Assembly: GCF_007990635.1 (NCBI RefSeq)
Contig: NZ_AP019846.1
Location: forward strand, 558,001-622,000
Direction: 5' to 3'
Source of the DNA: Leptotrichia hongkongensis
GTDB lineage: Bacteria; Fusobacteriota; Fusobacteriia; Fusobacteriales; Leptotrichiaceae
DNA: 64,000 nt
Part shown: piece after piece, positions 42,218-50,105 of the stretch
How positions within the stretch are numbered: the first letter of the stretch is position 1
Layout: the number at the start of each line of letters is the position of its first letter
Notes under the pieces: generated by a model
The model's database searches: none
Seen by the model: only the letters and a program-made list of their open reading frames with translations
Told to the model about the DNA's origin: nothing
Made by a program: the position numbers and the translations under genes

Positions 42218-42225
42218 GATTTAGT

Positions 42226-42434
42226 CATACTAGCTGGGGAGTTAGCGGTGCCCTGTATCTACAACCCGCTTTAGTAGAGGTGATGTCAAATTTGAGGAAA
42301 GTTTTAGTGTCAACGCCTTATTTCAAAAGTGTTGAGAAAATAGTCCTGTATTGTAGAGAGTTAGCGAAACGTGTCAGGTCGGGAACGAAGCAGCACTAAG
42401 TTAGTTTCTCTAGGTTTATAGGGTAGCTGTTTTT
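42226..42434 (+). ncRNA. ffs: Signal recognition particle RNA, large form with Alu domain
   Basis: The apical domain reads GTGTCAGGTCGGGAACGAAG followed by CAGCACTAAG, the conserved Ffh-binding helix 8 with GGAA tetraloop. The usual closing pairs TCC/GGA are replaced by TCG/CGA, which keeps pairing. The 5' part (GGGGAGTTAGCGGTGCCCTGTA) looks like an Alu domain, so this is the long bacterial form, not 4.5S. CCTGTA and TATAGG pair across the long helix 5. It ends in GTAGCTGTTTTT. Ends are approximate. Confidence 0.88.
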
Positions 42435-42620
42435 GAGCTTTTGGATTTAAGAAACAGACGGTAAAATATTTTCGAGAATTTGATGTATGACTTTTTATTT
42501 AGATAATTACAATAATATTTTAAAATTAGATTTATTTAGCTTAATTTTAAAAAGTTGAGAGTGTTTTAATAAAAGTTCTTTTAAGTTATAGTTTCTTTTG
42601 CTATGAATGGAGGTTTCATA

Positions 42621-43868
42621 ATGAAGGTAGTCGAATGGGATAAAAATGAGACTATCAGTAAAGTTTTAATAGATTTATTAGAGATAGATCAGAAATTTTC
42701 TTTTGACAAGGAAAAGGAGGATATATTTTTTTTATATAACGATGAAGAATTGTATGGTTATGCAATTATAGCTTTGAATGATATTGCAGAACTGAAAAAA
42801 ATATTTATTTTGCCAAAATTGAGAAATAACGGATATGGAACATTTTTTTTAAAATATATAATTAATTGGCTTACAAATAAAAATTTTGACTCACTAATCA
42901 TGACTAATCATAAAAAAATGAACAATTTTCTTGAAAAACAGCGATTTGTAAAAACAGAAGATGGATATATATTGAATAATCTGGCAGAAACTAAAAGACA
43001 GAAAAAAAATATGTTATTTATTTCCAAGTTTGCTATTTGTATAAATATTGTTTTGGCTTTATTAAAAATTATAGCTGGAAAAATTTTTTACAGTATGTCG
43101 TTGCTTTCTGATGGATTAAATTCACTTTCTGACTTGATTACCAATGTATTGGTTATAGTGGGATTAAAGGTTGGAAGCAATCCTGAAGATAAGGAGCATC
43201 CATTTGGGCATGGAAAGATAGAGTCTGTTTTTAGTGTAATAATTGGTACATTTATAATGATAACAGCTTTTGAGCTTATAAAAGATAATTTTTCAAAATT
43301 AATTTCCTTTAACAGCGAAAATAATGTAAATACCACATTTATTCCAATAATTATAACCGTTCTAGCAATACTGATAAAAATTTTTCAATTGGTTTTTATG
43401 CAAAAAAAAGCAAAAAAATATAATAATGCTTTGATAAATTCACTTCTTGAAGATTACAAGACAGATATTGTAATATCAACTTCTGTTTTGATTGGGCTTA
43501 CTCTATCAAAGATTCATCCTGTATTTGATACAGTGGTAGGATTTATTGTATCACTTTATATTATAAAGAGCGGTTATGAACTGATAAAGGAAAATTCTTT
43601 GATATTACTGGATTCACAAGATGATGCTCTGATTGAAAAAATTCGTTCAGAAATATTACAATTTGAAGAAATTGAAAATGCACACGATTTTCGCATGACT
43701 ACTTCTGGAAAGGACATTTATATGTTTGTGGATGTACGAATGGATAAAAATAAGACGATTGAAGAAGCACATGATATTACAAATAAAATTTCAAAAAAAA
43801 TTAAACACAAATATAAAAATATAAAAAGACTTTTGATTCATATTGAGCCTGTTTATGAAGATGATTAA
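42621..43868 (+). CDS. Cation diffusion facilitator with N-terminal GNAT-like domain
   Basis: A 415-residue fusion. Residues 1 to about 125 resemble a small GNAT acetyltransferase: FFLYNDEELYGYAIIALND, then IAELKKIFILPKLRNNGYGTFFLKYIINWL, where RNNGYG stands for the acetyl-CoA loop. From about 135 a CDF transporter follows with SLLSDGLNSLSDLITN (metal site A), HPFGHGKIESVFS, six membrane segments and a cytosolic tail ending in HIEPVYED. CDF proteins export Zn, Mn or Fe by proton exchange. Start at ATG 42621 follows GGAGG by 7 nt. The GNAT part may sense or be inactive; Lys/CoA residues could not be verified. Confidence 0.82.
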   Translation: MKVVEWDKNETISKVLIDLLEIDQKFSFDKEKEDIFFLYNDEELYGYAIIALNDIAELKKIFILPKLRNNGYGTFFLKYIINWLTNKNFDSLIMTNHKKMNNFLEKQRFVKTEDGYILNNLAETKRQKKNMLFISKFAICINIVLALLKIIAGKIFYSMSLLSDGLNSLSDLITNVLVIVGLKVGSNPEDKEHPFGHGKIESVFSVIIGTFIMITAFELIKDNFSKLISFNSENNVNTTFIPIIITVLAILIKIFQLVFMQKKAKKYNNALINSLLEDYKTDIVISTSVLIGLTLSKIHPVFDTVVGFIVSLYIIKSGYELIKENSLILLDSQDDALIEKIRSEILQFEEIENAHDFRMTTSGKDIYMFVDVRMDKNKTIEEAHDITNKISKKIKHKYKNIKRLLIHIEPVYEDD

Positions 43869-43931
43869 ATTTTTTGAAATAGAAATTAAATAAGTTACTA
43901 ATTTATAAAAATATAAAGGAGATATAGTAAA

Positions 43932-45245
43932 ATGATAGAAAAAATAAAACATGAGAAATACAAGATTTTAAAAAGAAATATTATTGAAGATTCTGATTTT
44001 ACAAAGGAAACAATGTTTATTCTGATTTGTGCAATGATTATAGCTTCAATAGGATTAAATACAAATTCTGTTGCAGTAATTATTGGAGCAATGTTGATTT
44101 CGCCACTAATGTCGCCAATTCAGTCGCTAGGATTGGGATTATCAAATGGAAATTTAAAAAGAGTTTATGTATCACTTTTTAGATTGGGAATTTTTATATT
44201 AATAAGTGTAGTAAGTTCCACTTTTTATTTTTTAGTAAGCCCTATAAATGATGCAACACCACAGATACTAGCAAGAACTTATCCTACTTTATGGGATGTT
44301 TTAATCGCAATTTTTGGTGGAACTGCAGGAGTAATTGCAAAAACTGAAGAAGATGGTGGAAATGTAGTTCCTGGAGTAGCTATTGCAACAGCATTAATGC
44401 CTCCTTTGTGTGTAGTAGGATTTGGGATTGCTCATGGGAATCCGAAAATTTTTCTTGGAGCAGGATATTTGTTTATAATAAATGTATTTTTTATAATGAT
44501 AGCAACATTAGTTGGTTTGATAGTTTATTCTGGAAATATTTTTGAAGCAAGAAATAAAATTTCAATAAAAAAACAAATAATATTTTATATAGTAAGTTTA
44601 ATCATAATTATTCCAAGTATATATACAGCAACAACTTTAGTTCAAGATACAGCCAGAGAAAATTCATTAAAAAAATTTATTTCAGGGGAATTAAAAAATC
44701 ATTATGTTTTTGATAATTCTATTAATAAAAAAGATAAAACTGTTACTTTAAAAATTGTAGGAGATGCCTTTAAAAAACAGGATATTGAGAAATTAGAAAA
44801 AAAACTGGAAAAATATAAATTGAAAAACTATAAATTAAAAATACAGCAGTTATCCAATGAAAAGTATTTAACAGCACAGGACTTATCAAAATATCTGAAC
44901 GAAGAAAAAATAAAAGAAAATGCTGAAGATGTTTCATTACCGATTGAAAATAAAAATCAAGAAATTTTGGAAAATGATTTAAAAACTGTTGAAAATATTT
45001 TATATAAAAATTTTTCAAATAATATTAGCGAAGTTAAAATTGGAAAATTGATAGATGCAAATAATAATGAGAACTTTGTTGTTTTAGTTGTTGGGAATGA
45101 AACAATGACAGATGAAATTTCTGAAAAAATAAAAAATCTTGAATTTGATACTGAGAAAAATATCAAATTATTATTGAAAAAAATAAGCAAGAAAAAGTTA
45201 ATACATTATCTGAAGAGAATCAAAAATAAATTTTTGAAAAATTAA
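43932..45245 (+). CDS. DUF389 membrane protein
   Basis: A 437-residue protein of the DUF389 family. About six membrane segments occupy residues 25-235, with the family signature NSVAVIIGAMLISPLMSPIQSLGLGLSNGN and PGVAIATALMPPLCVVGFGIAHGN. A C-terminal region (about 240-437) is soluble and charged, ending in a Lys-rich tail. The function is unknown; transport is suspected for the family. It lies 63 nt after the CDF gene in the same direction, with GGAGATATAGTAAA before the ATG, so the two may be co-transcribed. Confidence 0.85.
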   Translation: MIEKIKHEKYKILKRNIIEDSDFTKETMFILICAMIIASIGLNTNSVAVIIGAMLISPLMSPIQSLGLGLSNGNLKRVYVSLFRLGIFILISVVSSTFYFLVSPINDATPQILARTYPTLWDVLIAIFGGTAGVIAKTEEDGGNVVPGVAIATALMPPLCVVGFGIAHGNPKIFLGAGYLFIINVFFIMIATLVGLIVYSGNIFEARNKISIKKQIIFYIVSLIIIIPSIYTATTLVQDTARENSLKKFISGELKNHYVFDNSINKKDKTVTLKIVGDAFKKQDIEKLEKKLEKYKLKNYKLKIQQLSNEKYLTAQDLSKYLNEEKIKENAEDVSLPIENKNQEILENDLKTVENILYKNFSNNISEVKIGKLIDANNNENFVVLVVGNETMTDEISEKIKNLEFDTEKNIKLLLKKISKKKLIHYLKRIKNKFLKN

Positions 45246-45319
45246 AGTAACAGAAATTCAATAAAAGTTAGAAAAAAATAAAAAATCTTGTGAATAAATG
45301 GAAAAAATAGATTAAAGCC

Positions 45320-45348
45320 TTGACAAATGGCTTTATATTTATTATAAT
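45320..45348 (+). promoter_or_regulatory. Promoter of rpmF
   Basis: A full consensus promoter: TTGACA (45320-45325), 17-nt spacer, TATAAT (45343-45348). A leader of about 95 nt precedes rpmF. Confidence 0.9.
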
Positions 45349-45449
45349 AGTTTGTATAAATGTGAAAAAATTATGATTTTTTATAATTATTTTTACAATA
45401 TTAAATTAAAATATTAATGATATAAAAATTAGAAAGGAGTCGATAAATA

Positions 45450-45641
45450 ATGGCAGTACCTAAGAAAAGAACTTCTAAAGCAAAAAGAAATATGAGAAGA
45501 TCACATGATTCTATCAAAGCTCCAAACATTGTTGTAGAAGCTGATGGATCAATAAGAAGACCACACAGATTAAACTTAGAAACAGGAGTCTACAGAGGTA
45601 GACAAGTGTTAGCAGGTAATGAAGCAGCTGATGCTGAATAG
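45450..45641 (+). CDS. rpmF: 50S ribosomal protein L32
   Basis: A 63-residue L32. The start is the usual [20 protein letters not shown], then [17 protein letters not shown]. It has no Cys pair, so it is the zinc-free form (C-minus); many bacteria keep four Cys here. AAAGGAG precedes ATG. It sits under a consensus promoter and is closed by a terminator 8 nt after the stop, so fabH downstream depends on read-through or another promoter. The gene pair rpmF-fabH is common, but the usual plsX between them is absent. Confidence 0.96.
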   Translation: MAVPKKRTSKAKRNMRRSHDSIKAPNIVVEADGSIRRPHRLNLETGVYRGRQVLAGNEAADAE

Positions 45642-45648
45642 TTTGTTG

Positions 45649-45676
45649 AAGCAGGATTTATGTCTTGCTTTTTTTT
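45649..45676 (+). terminator. Terminator after rpmF
   Basis: AAGCAGGA (45649-45656) pairs with TCTTGCTT (45663-45670), one G-T pair, followed by T6. Partial read-through into fabH is possible. Confidence 0.75.
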
Positions 45677-45824
45677 GATTTTATTATTTTTCAATTTGAA
45701 TGTTTTTAGTTGTATTTTTAATAGAATTATGATAGACTTTAGTAGATAATTTTTAAACTGAGAATTGGTATAAAATTATAAAGAAATAAAAAAGATAGAG
45801 AAAAAATAAAATCTGAGGTGAGAT

Positions 45825-46802
45825 ATGAAAGTTGGAATTTTAGGAACAGGATCTTATGTGCCTGAAAAGATAATGACAAACGATGATTTGGCAAAAATTG
45901 TGGATACAAATGATGAGTGGATAACAGTTAGAACTGGTATCAAAGAAAGAAGAATTATAGATGAGAATGAAGGAACATCAGATTTGGCGTTTAGGGCTGC
46001 ACAAAAAGCAATTGAGGATGCAGGAATTGATAAAAATGAAATTGACTTAATTATTGTTGCAACTATGACATCTGATTATGGAACTCCATCAACTGCCGCA
46101 CTTGTTCAGGATAAATTGGGAATAAATGCAGCAGCGTTTGACTTGAGTGCAGCTTGTACTGGGTTTGTTTACGCTTACTCTGCTGGACATAGTTTTGTTA
46201 AAGCTGGGATTTATAAGAAAGTGTTAGTTATCGGTGCAGAAGCAATGTCAAGAGTAATTGACTGGACTGACAGGGGAACTTGTATTTTATTTGGAGATGG
46301 TGCAGGAGCTGTTGTACTTGGAGAAGTGGAAAATGGAGGATATTTAGCGAGCCATCTTGTAGCTGATGGTTCTGGAGCATGTGAATTATTAGTGCCTGCA
46401 GGAGGTACTAAAGAGCCTGTATCTAAAGAAAAAATTGATAATAAAGATATTTATCTGAAAATGAATGGAAGAGAAATATTTAAATTTGCAGTAAGGGTTT
46501 TCCCAGAAACTGTAGAAGATGTATTGGATCAGGCTGGAATAACTGCTGATGATGTTGATTTATTTATTCCACATCAGGCAAATATCAGAATTATTGAGTC
46601 AATTGCAAAAAGATTTAAGCAGCCACTTGATAAATTTTTTGTAAATTTGGACAAATATGGAAATACCTCGGCTGGATCAATTCCGATAGCACTTGATGAG
46701 GCAATAAAGGAAGGAAAACTTAAGAAGGGTGATAAGTTTGTTGCTACTGGATTTGGTGGTGGACTGACTTATGGTTCGATTTTGGTAGAAATTTCAAAAT
46801 AG
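45825..46802 (+). CDS. fabH: 3-oxoacyl-ACP synthase III
   Basis: A 325-residue KAS III, which condenses acetyl-CoA with malonyl-ACP to start fatty acid synthesis. The catalytic triad is visible: Cys111 in DLSAACTGF, His in IPHQANIRI and Asn in GNTSAGSIP. The N-terminus VGILGTGSYVPEKIMTNDDL and WITVRTGIKERRI are standard. The ribosome site is GAGGTG, 4 nt before ATG. It lies between rpmF and fabD in the same direction; a small membrane protein gene intervenes before fabD. Confidence 0.97.
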   Translation: MKVGILGTGSYVPEKIMTNDDLAKIVDTNDEWITVRTGIKERRIIDENEGTSDLAFRAAQKAIEDAGIDKNEIDLIIVATMTSDYGTPSTAALVQDKLGINAAAFDLSAACTGFVYAYSAGHSFVKAGIYKKVLVIGAEAMSRVIDWTDRGTCILFGDGAGAVVLGEVENGGYLASHLVADGSGACELLVPAGGTKEPVSKEKIDNKDIYLKMNGREIFKFAVRVFPETVEDVLDQAGITADDVDLFIPHQANIRIIESIAKRFKQPLDKFFVNLDKYGNTSAGSIPIALDEAIKEGKLKKGDKFVATGFGGGLTYGSILVEISK

Positions 46803-46940
46803 TTATAAAATAATTAGAAATTAAGTTTTTTGTAGCCAAAGTTAGAATAATACGGAAAGATAAAATTAAAAAATTAATTGATGTGATTTTGTGGACTTTG
46901 TTAGAAATGAATAAAAATAAAAAATTATAGGAGGAAAATT

Positions 46941-47306
46941 ATGAATTCAAAAATATTTTGGGGATTGGTAATAATTGTTTTAAGTTTATTTAAATTTATA
47001 CCTGAGGATATTATGAAATATATTGTAAACTATCAGGTTGTAATGATTCTTGTGGGAGGTTATTTTCTTATTAAGAAGAAAAAACATGGTTGGATTTTCT
47101 TGATTGTAGGAATATATTTATATGTTACTCAATATGTATGGGAAGACTTGCCATTATTTATAGTTCCATTAATTTTAGGGCTACTTGTCTTTGGACTTGG
47201 TATAAAAGAAATTACTGATAAAAATAAACTAACTAAATTTAGCAGCAAAGACATTAAAGAATCAAAAAATGAAGAAATAGTAGATGCAGAAGAAGTAAAA
47301 AAATAA
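46941..47306 (+). CDS. Small membrane protein, LiaI/LiaF-TM-like
   Basis: A 121-residue protein with four hydrophobic segments (about residues 3-18, 28-45, 48-66 and 70-90) separated by short charged loops (KKKKHG), then an acidic and Lys-rich cytosolic tail (NEEIVDAEEVKK). The layout resembles the membrane part of LiaI/LiaF-type or DUF5668 proteins. AGGAGG lies 6 nt before ATG. It sits between fabH and fabD in the same direction; a role in membrane stress sensing is only a guess from fold and place. Confidence 0.65.
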   Translation: MNSKIFWGLVIIVLSLFKFIPEDIMKYIVNYQVVMILVGGYFLIKKKKHGWIFLIVGIYLYVTQYVWEDLPLFIVPLILGLLVFGLGIKEITDKNKLTKFSSKDIKESKNEEIVDAEEVKK

Positions 47307-47440
47307 ATACAATGAATATTTATTTAAAATCACTTGAATTTTTTCAAAATTAAAATAATAAATTAGTGAATTTTAAGATTTAAGTAAAATTAAAATGAAT
47401 AATTTTATTATAAAAAATATGAAAATAAGAGGAGAACTTT

Positions 47441-48352
47441 ATGTCAAAAATTGCTTTTGTATTCCCAGGACAAGGGACTCAGTATGCTGGGATGGGAAAA
47501 AAGTTGTATGATGAAGTGAATGATGATAATAAAAAATTAATTGATGAGATTTTTAAAAATAATGAAGATATAAAAAGAGTTATTTTTGAGGGAACAGATG
47601 AGGAGTTAAAAAATACAAAATATGCACAGCCTGCAATCGCACTATTTTCGGTTGTTTTAACAAAATTATTGAAAGAAAAAGGTATAAACGCTGATTTTGT
47701 GGCTGGACATAGTTTGGGAGAATACAGTTCCTTATATGCGGCTGGAGTTTTAAATGAAATTGATACATTAAAATTGATTTCAAAAAGAGGGGAAATAATG
47801 AGCGGTGCCAATATTGACGGTGGAATGGCTGCAATATTGGGGCTTAGTGCAGAAGATGTAGAAAATATATGTGGTGAAATTGATGGAATTGTGGAGGCAG
47901 TAAACTATAACGAGCCAAAACAGACAGTTATTGCTGGAGAGAAAGAAGTAATTGAAAAAAATCTTGAACTGTTTAAGGAAAAAGGAGCAAGAAGAGCATT
48001 GCCACTAGCAGTTTCAGGACCTTTCCATTCATCATTAATGAAACCTGTTGCAGAAATTTTGAAAAAAGAATTTGAAAATTACACTTGGAATAATCCAGCG
48101 ACTCCGATTATTGCAAATACTACAGCAAATATTTTAAATTCTGCTGATGAAATACAAAATGAACTATATAATCAAACATTCGGACCAGTAAAATGGGTAG
48201 ACACAATAAATAAACTCGCTGAAAATGGGGTTACAAAAATTTATGAAATTGGACCTGGAAAGGTATTGGCAGGACTAATTAAGAAAATTAATAAAGAAAT
48301 TGAAGTTATTAATATTGAAAATGTTGAAAATTTATCAGATTTAATAGATTAA
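47441..48352 (+). CDS. fabD: Malonyl-CoA:ACP transacylase
   Basis: A 303-residue FabD, which loads malonyl onto acyl carrier protein. The N-terminal VFPGQGTQYAGMGKKLY and active-site Ser91 in GHSLGEYSSLYAAG are seen. His in SGPFHSSLMKP completes the dyad. Arg of the malonyl site lies in LISKRGEIM. GAGGAG lies 7 nt before ATG. It follows fabH by 0.6 kb. The acyl carrier protein and other fab genes are not in the window. A terminator follows. Confidence 0.96.
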   Translation: MSKIAFVFPGQGTQYAGMGKKLYDEVNDDNKKLIDEIFKNNEDIKRVIFEGTDEELKNTKYAQPAIALFSVVLTKLLKEKGINADFVAGHSLGEYSSLYAAGVLNEIDTLKLISKRGEIMSGANIDGGMAAILGLSAEDVENICGEIDGIVEAVNYNEPKQTVIAGEKEVIEKNLELFKEKGARRALPLAVSGPFHSSLMKPVAEILKKEFENYTWNNPATPIIANTTANILNSADEIQNELYNQTFGPVKWVDTINKLAENGVTKIYEIGPGKVLAGLIKKINKEIEVINIENVENLSDLID

Positions 48353-48428
48353 TAAATACTTTTTCTTTTAGAAAAACTTTGTTTTGTAAATATAAAAAAA
48401 TTAAAATTTTAAAAATAAGAAAAGGGTT

Positions 48429-48472
48429 AAAAAGACTGACTTGGAAGTAAATTTCTAGGTACAGTCTTTTTT
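48429..48472 (+). terminator. Terminator after fabD
   Basis: AAAAAGACTG pairs with CAGTCTTTTTT; an inner TTCTAGGTA segment is shared with the next terminator at 49029. Confidence 0.85.
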
Positions 48473-48489
48473 ATAATGAACTTCTAATC

Positions 48490-48505
48490 AAAAAAAAAAA
48501 AAAAA
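48490..48505 (+). repeat. Poly(A)16 tract upstream of a lipoprotein gene
   Basis: Sixteen A in a row. A TATAAT at 48547-48552 lies 41 nt downstream and is probably the -10 of the lipoprotein gene at 48597, with no good -35. The tract may act as an UP-like element and could vary in length. Confidence 0.5.
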
Positions 48506-48596
48506 TAAGGAAATTAAAATCAGAATATCAAAAATATAAGTTACACTATAATAAAAGAAAAATATAAAAATTTTATAAACTTTAGGAGGAATTGGT

Positions 48597-48824
48597 ATGA
48601 AAAATGTACTCAGAGCGTTGTTCTTAGGTTCTTTAATGTTGAGTGTGGCTTCGTGTGAACTTTTTAGTCCAAAGGAATGGGCAAAATACAATAGAGGTAG
48701 AGAATTGAGAGGGCGTACTTGTGATTATGACAGATATGGTAATTATAAATGCTATGATAAAAGACCACATTGTATAAGAGATTCAAGTGGAGAAATTGTA
48801 GAATGTAGTGAAAAACCTTATTAA
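48597..48824 (+). CDS. Small Cys-containing lipoprotein 1
   Basis: A 75-residue lipoprotein. The signal MKNVLRALFLGSLMLSVASC ends in the lipobox VASC. The mature part has four further Cys and many Arg, Tyr and Asp (GRTCDYDRYGNYKCYDKRPHC). The paired CxxxxxxxxxC pattern suggests one or two disulfides outside the cytoplasm. AGGAGG lies 8 nt before ATG. No family recognised. A second tiny lipoprotein with a similar YxYKCxxRxxC style follows 30 nt later, so both may be diverged duplicates. Confidence 0.75.
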   Translation: MKNVLRALFLGSLMLSVASCELFSPKEWAKYNRGRELRGRTCDYDRYGNYKCYDKRPHCIRDSSGEIVECSEKPY

Positions 48825-48854
48825 TTATATTATAAATAAAAAAGGAGAATTTTT

Positions 48855-49004
48855 ATGAAAAATATTATTAAATTTTTAATTATGACGTTAATATTTGTAT
48901 TATTTATTGTTGGATGTGTTGAGCTACCAAATACTGTAGGGAATAGAAAAATTTGCGATGAAAGAAATCATTGTGAATATTCAGGATATCAGTATAATAG
49001 GTAG
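48855..49004 (+). CDS. Small Cys-containing lipoprotein 2
   Basis: A 49-residue lipoprotein, start ATG 48855 seven nt after AAGGAG. The signal is MKNIIKFLIMTLIFVLFIVGC with lipobox IVGC. The mature peptide has a Cys pair (KICDERNHCEYSGYQY). It is spaced 30 nt from the preceding lipoprotein gene and is followed by a terminator, so it forms an operon with it. The short length leaves function open; it may be a bacteriocin-immunity- or entericidin-like membrane peptide, but I have no evidence for that. Confidence 0.7.
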   Translation: MKNIIKFLIMTLIFVLFIVGCVELPNTVGNRKICDERNHCEYSGYQYNR

Positions 49005-49028
49005 AGATTAGTGTAATATATGAATGTT

Positions 49029-49073
49029 AAAAGACTGGCTTAGAAAATGAATTCTAGGTACAGTCTTTTTTTT
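49029..49073 (+). terminator. Terminator after the small lipoproteins
   Basis: AAAAGACTG (49029-49037) pairs with CAGTCTTTT (49061-49069), with inner pairing TTAGAA/TTCTA, then more T. It is nearly the same sequence as the terminator after fabD. Confidence 0.85.
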
Positions 49074-49130
49074 GTAAAAACTATAATTTATAAAAAATTA
49101 ATTAATTTTTAAAATAATTTAATTTATATA

Positions 49131-49159
49131 TTGACTTTTATTTAAAAATATAGTATAAA
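49131..49159 (+). promoter_or_regulatory. Promoter of the pilus-like locus
   Basis: TTGACT (49131-49136), 17-nt spacer, TATAAA (49154-49159). The start is near 49166, about 31 nt before the first prepilin gene. Confidence 0.7.
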
Positions 49160-49196
49160 TTATTAAATAAAAATTAATAAAAAGAGGTGGGTAATT

Positions 49197-49646
49197 ATGG
49201 ATAAGGTTTTAAAAAAAGAAAAGAGTAAAATTGAAAAAATGAAAAGAAGGGAGAAAATCAAAGAATTAAAGGATAGGGAAAAAGGGTTTACACTCGTAGA
49301 GGTGATACTGGTAGTAGCGATTATTACGATAATATCGGCAATTGCAGTGCCACAAGTTGGGAAATATTTAAATAAGGCTAATAGAAGTAAGGTAATTGGA
49401 GCAGTTGCAGAGCTTAATAATACAACAACTTCTTGGAGCATTGATCATGGTGGAGATGCACCTAAGAACTTACAAGATATTTTAACAGAGCATGGAAATC
49501 TCAATAAACTTGGAATTGGGCTGGACAGCAACGGAAAATTTAAGATTGGTAATATTGAAGGAAATGTAGTTTATCAGAATGGAGAGGTTTTTGCCAAAGT
49601 ATCTGCAGGAAGTAAGGCTTTTGCGGGGGAAGAAATTAGGAAATAA
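49197..49646 (+). CDS. Type IV/type II major prepilin-like protein
   Basis: A 149-residue prepilin. The cleavage site is DREKG-FTLVEVILVVAIITIISAIAVPQ, with Gly at -1, Phe at +1 and Glu at +5. The leader is 29 residues, unusually long and highly charged (KKEKSKIEKMKRREKIKELK), compared with the normal 6-10. Met15 is a possible alternative start that would shorten it. The rest, SVIGAVAELNNTTTSWSIDHGG-like, resembles GspG/PilE pseudopilins. AGAGGTGG lies 8 nt before ATG. The gene overlaps the prepilin peptidase gene by one base. Confidence 0.85.
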   Translation: MDKVLKKEKSKIEKMKRREKIKELKDREKGFTLVEVILVVAIITIISAIAVPQVGKYLNKANRSKVIGAVAELNNTTTSWSIDHGGDAPKNLQDILTEHGNLNKLGIGLDSNGKFKIGNIEGNVVYQNGEVFAKVSAGSKAFAGEEIRK

Positions 49647-50098
49647 TGAATATTGTGCTTGAAATTGTGAAATATTGTATTTTTTTTAGAATTATCTGGA
49701 TTGATTTGAAAAAAAGGATTATTCCTGAAGAAAGTTTTGTTATTTTGCTTGCATTAGGATTTATATCAGCAATTCAAAATACCAATTTAGAAGGTTATTA
49801 TTTGGGAATTTGTGCTTATTCAATGCCGATGATAGTGCTTTATATTTTAGAAGATTATTTTGGAAAAACGCTGATAGGCTTTGGGGATGTGAAACTTATG
49901 ATGGGGATTGGCGGTATTTTGGGATATTTTGGAATGGAGAAGATTGTAAATTTTTATATGATTTTGTATATTTTTTCTGGAATAGTTGCTTTTTTATTTT
50001 TATTTCTAAAAAAGTGGAAAAAGTATGAATATATTCCATTTGCACCGTTTATAATCATAAGTTATGTTATTTTTATGATTTTGGAAAATAAAAGATAG
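49646..50098 (+). CDS. Prepilin peptidase (A24 family), short form
   Basis: A 150-residue aspartyl peptidase core. Catalytic Asp residues are in RIIWIDLKKRIIPEES and in GFGDVKLMMGIGG. About six membrane segments. The N-terminal zinc/methylase domain of full-length PilD is missing, so it may cleave but not methylate prepilins; other A24 proteases of this short type exist. ATG overlaps the stop of the pilin gene by one base. It would cleave the prepilins encoded around it at the inner membrane. Confidence 0.87.
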   Translation: MNIVLEIVKYCIFFRIIWIDLKKRIIPEESFVILLALGFISAIQNTNLEGYYLGICAYSMPMIVLYILEDYFGKTLIGFGDVKLMMGIGGILGYFGMEKIVNFYMILYIFSGIVAFLFLFLKKWKKYEYIPFAPFIIISYVIFMILENKR

Positions 50099-50105
50099 GG
50101 AAAAT

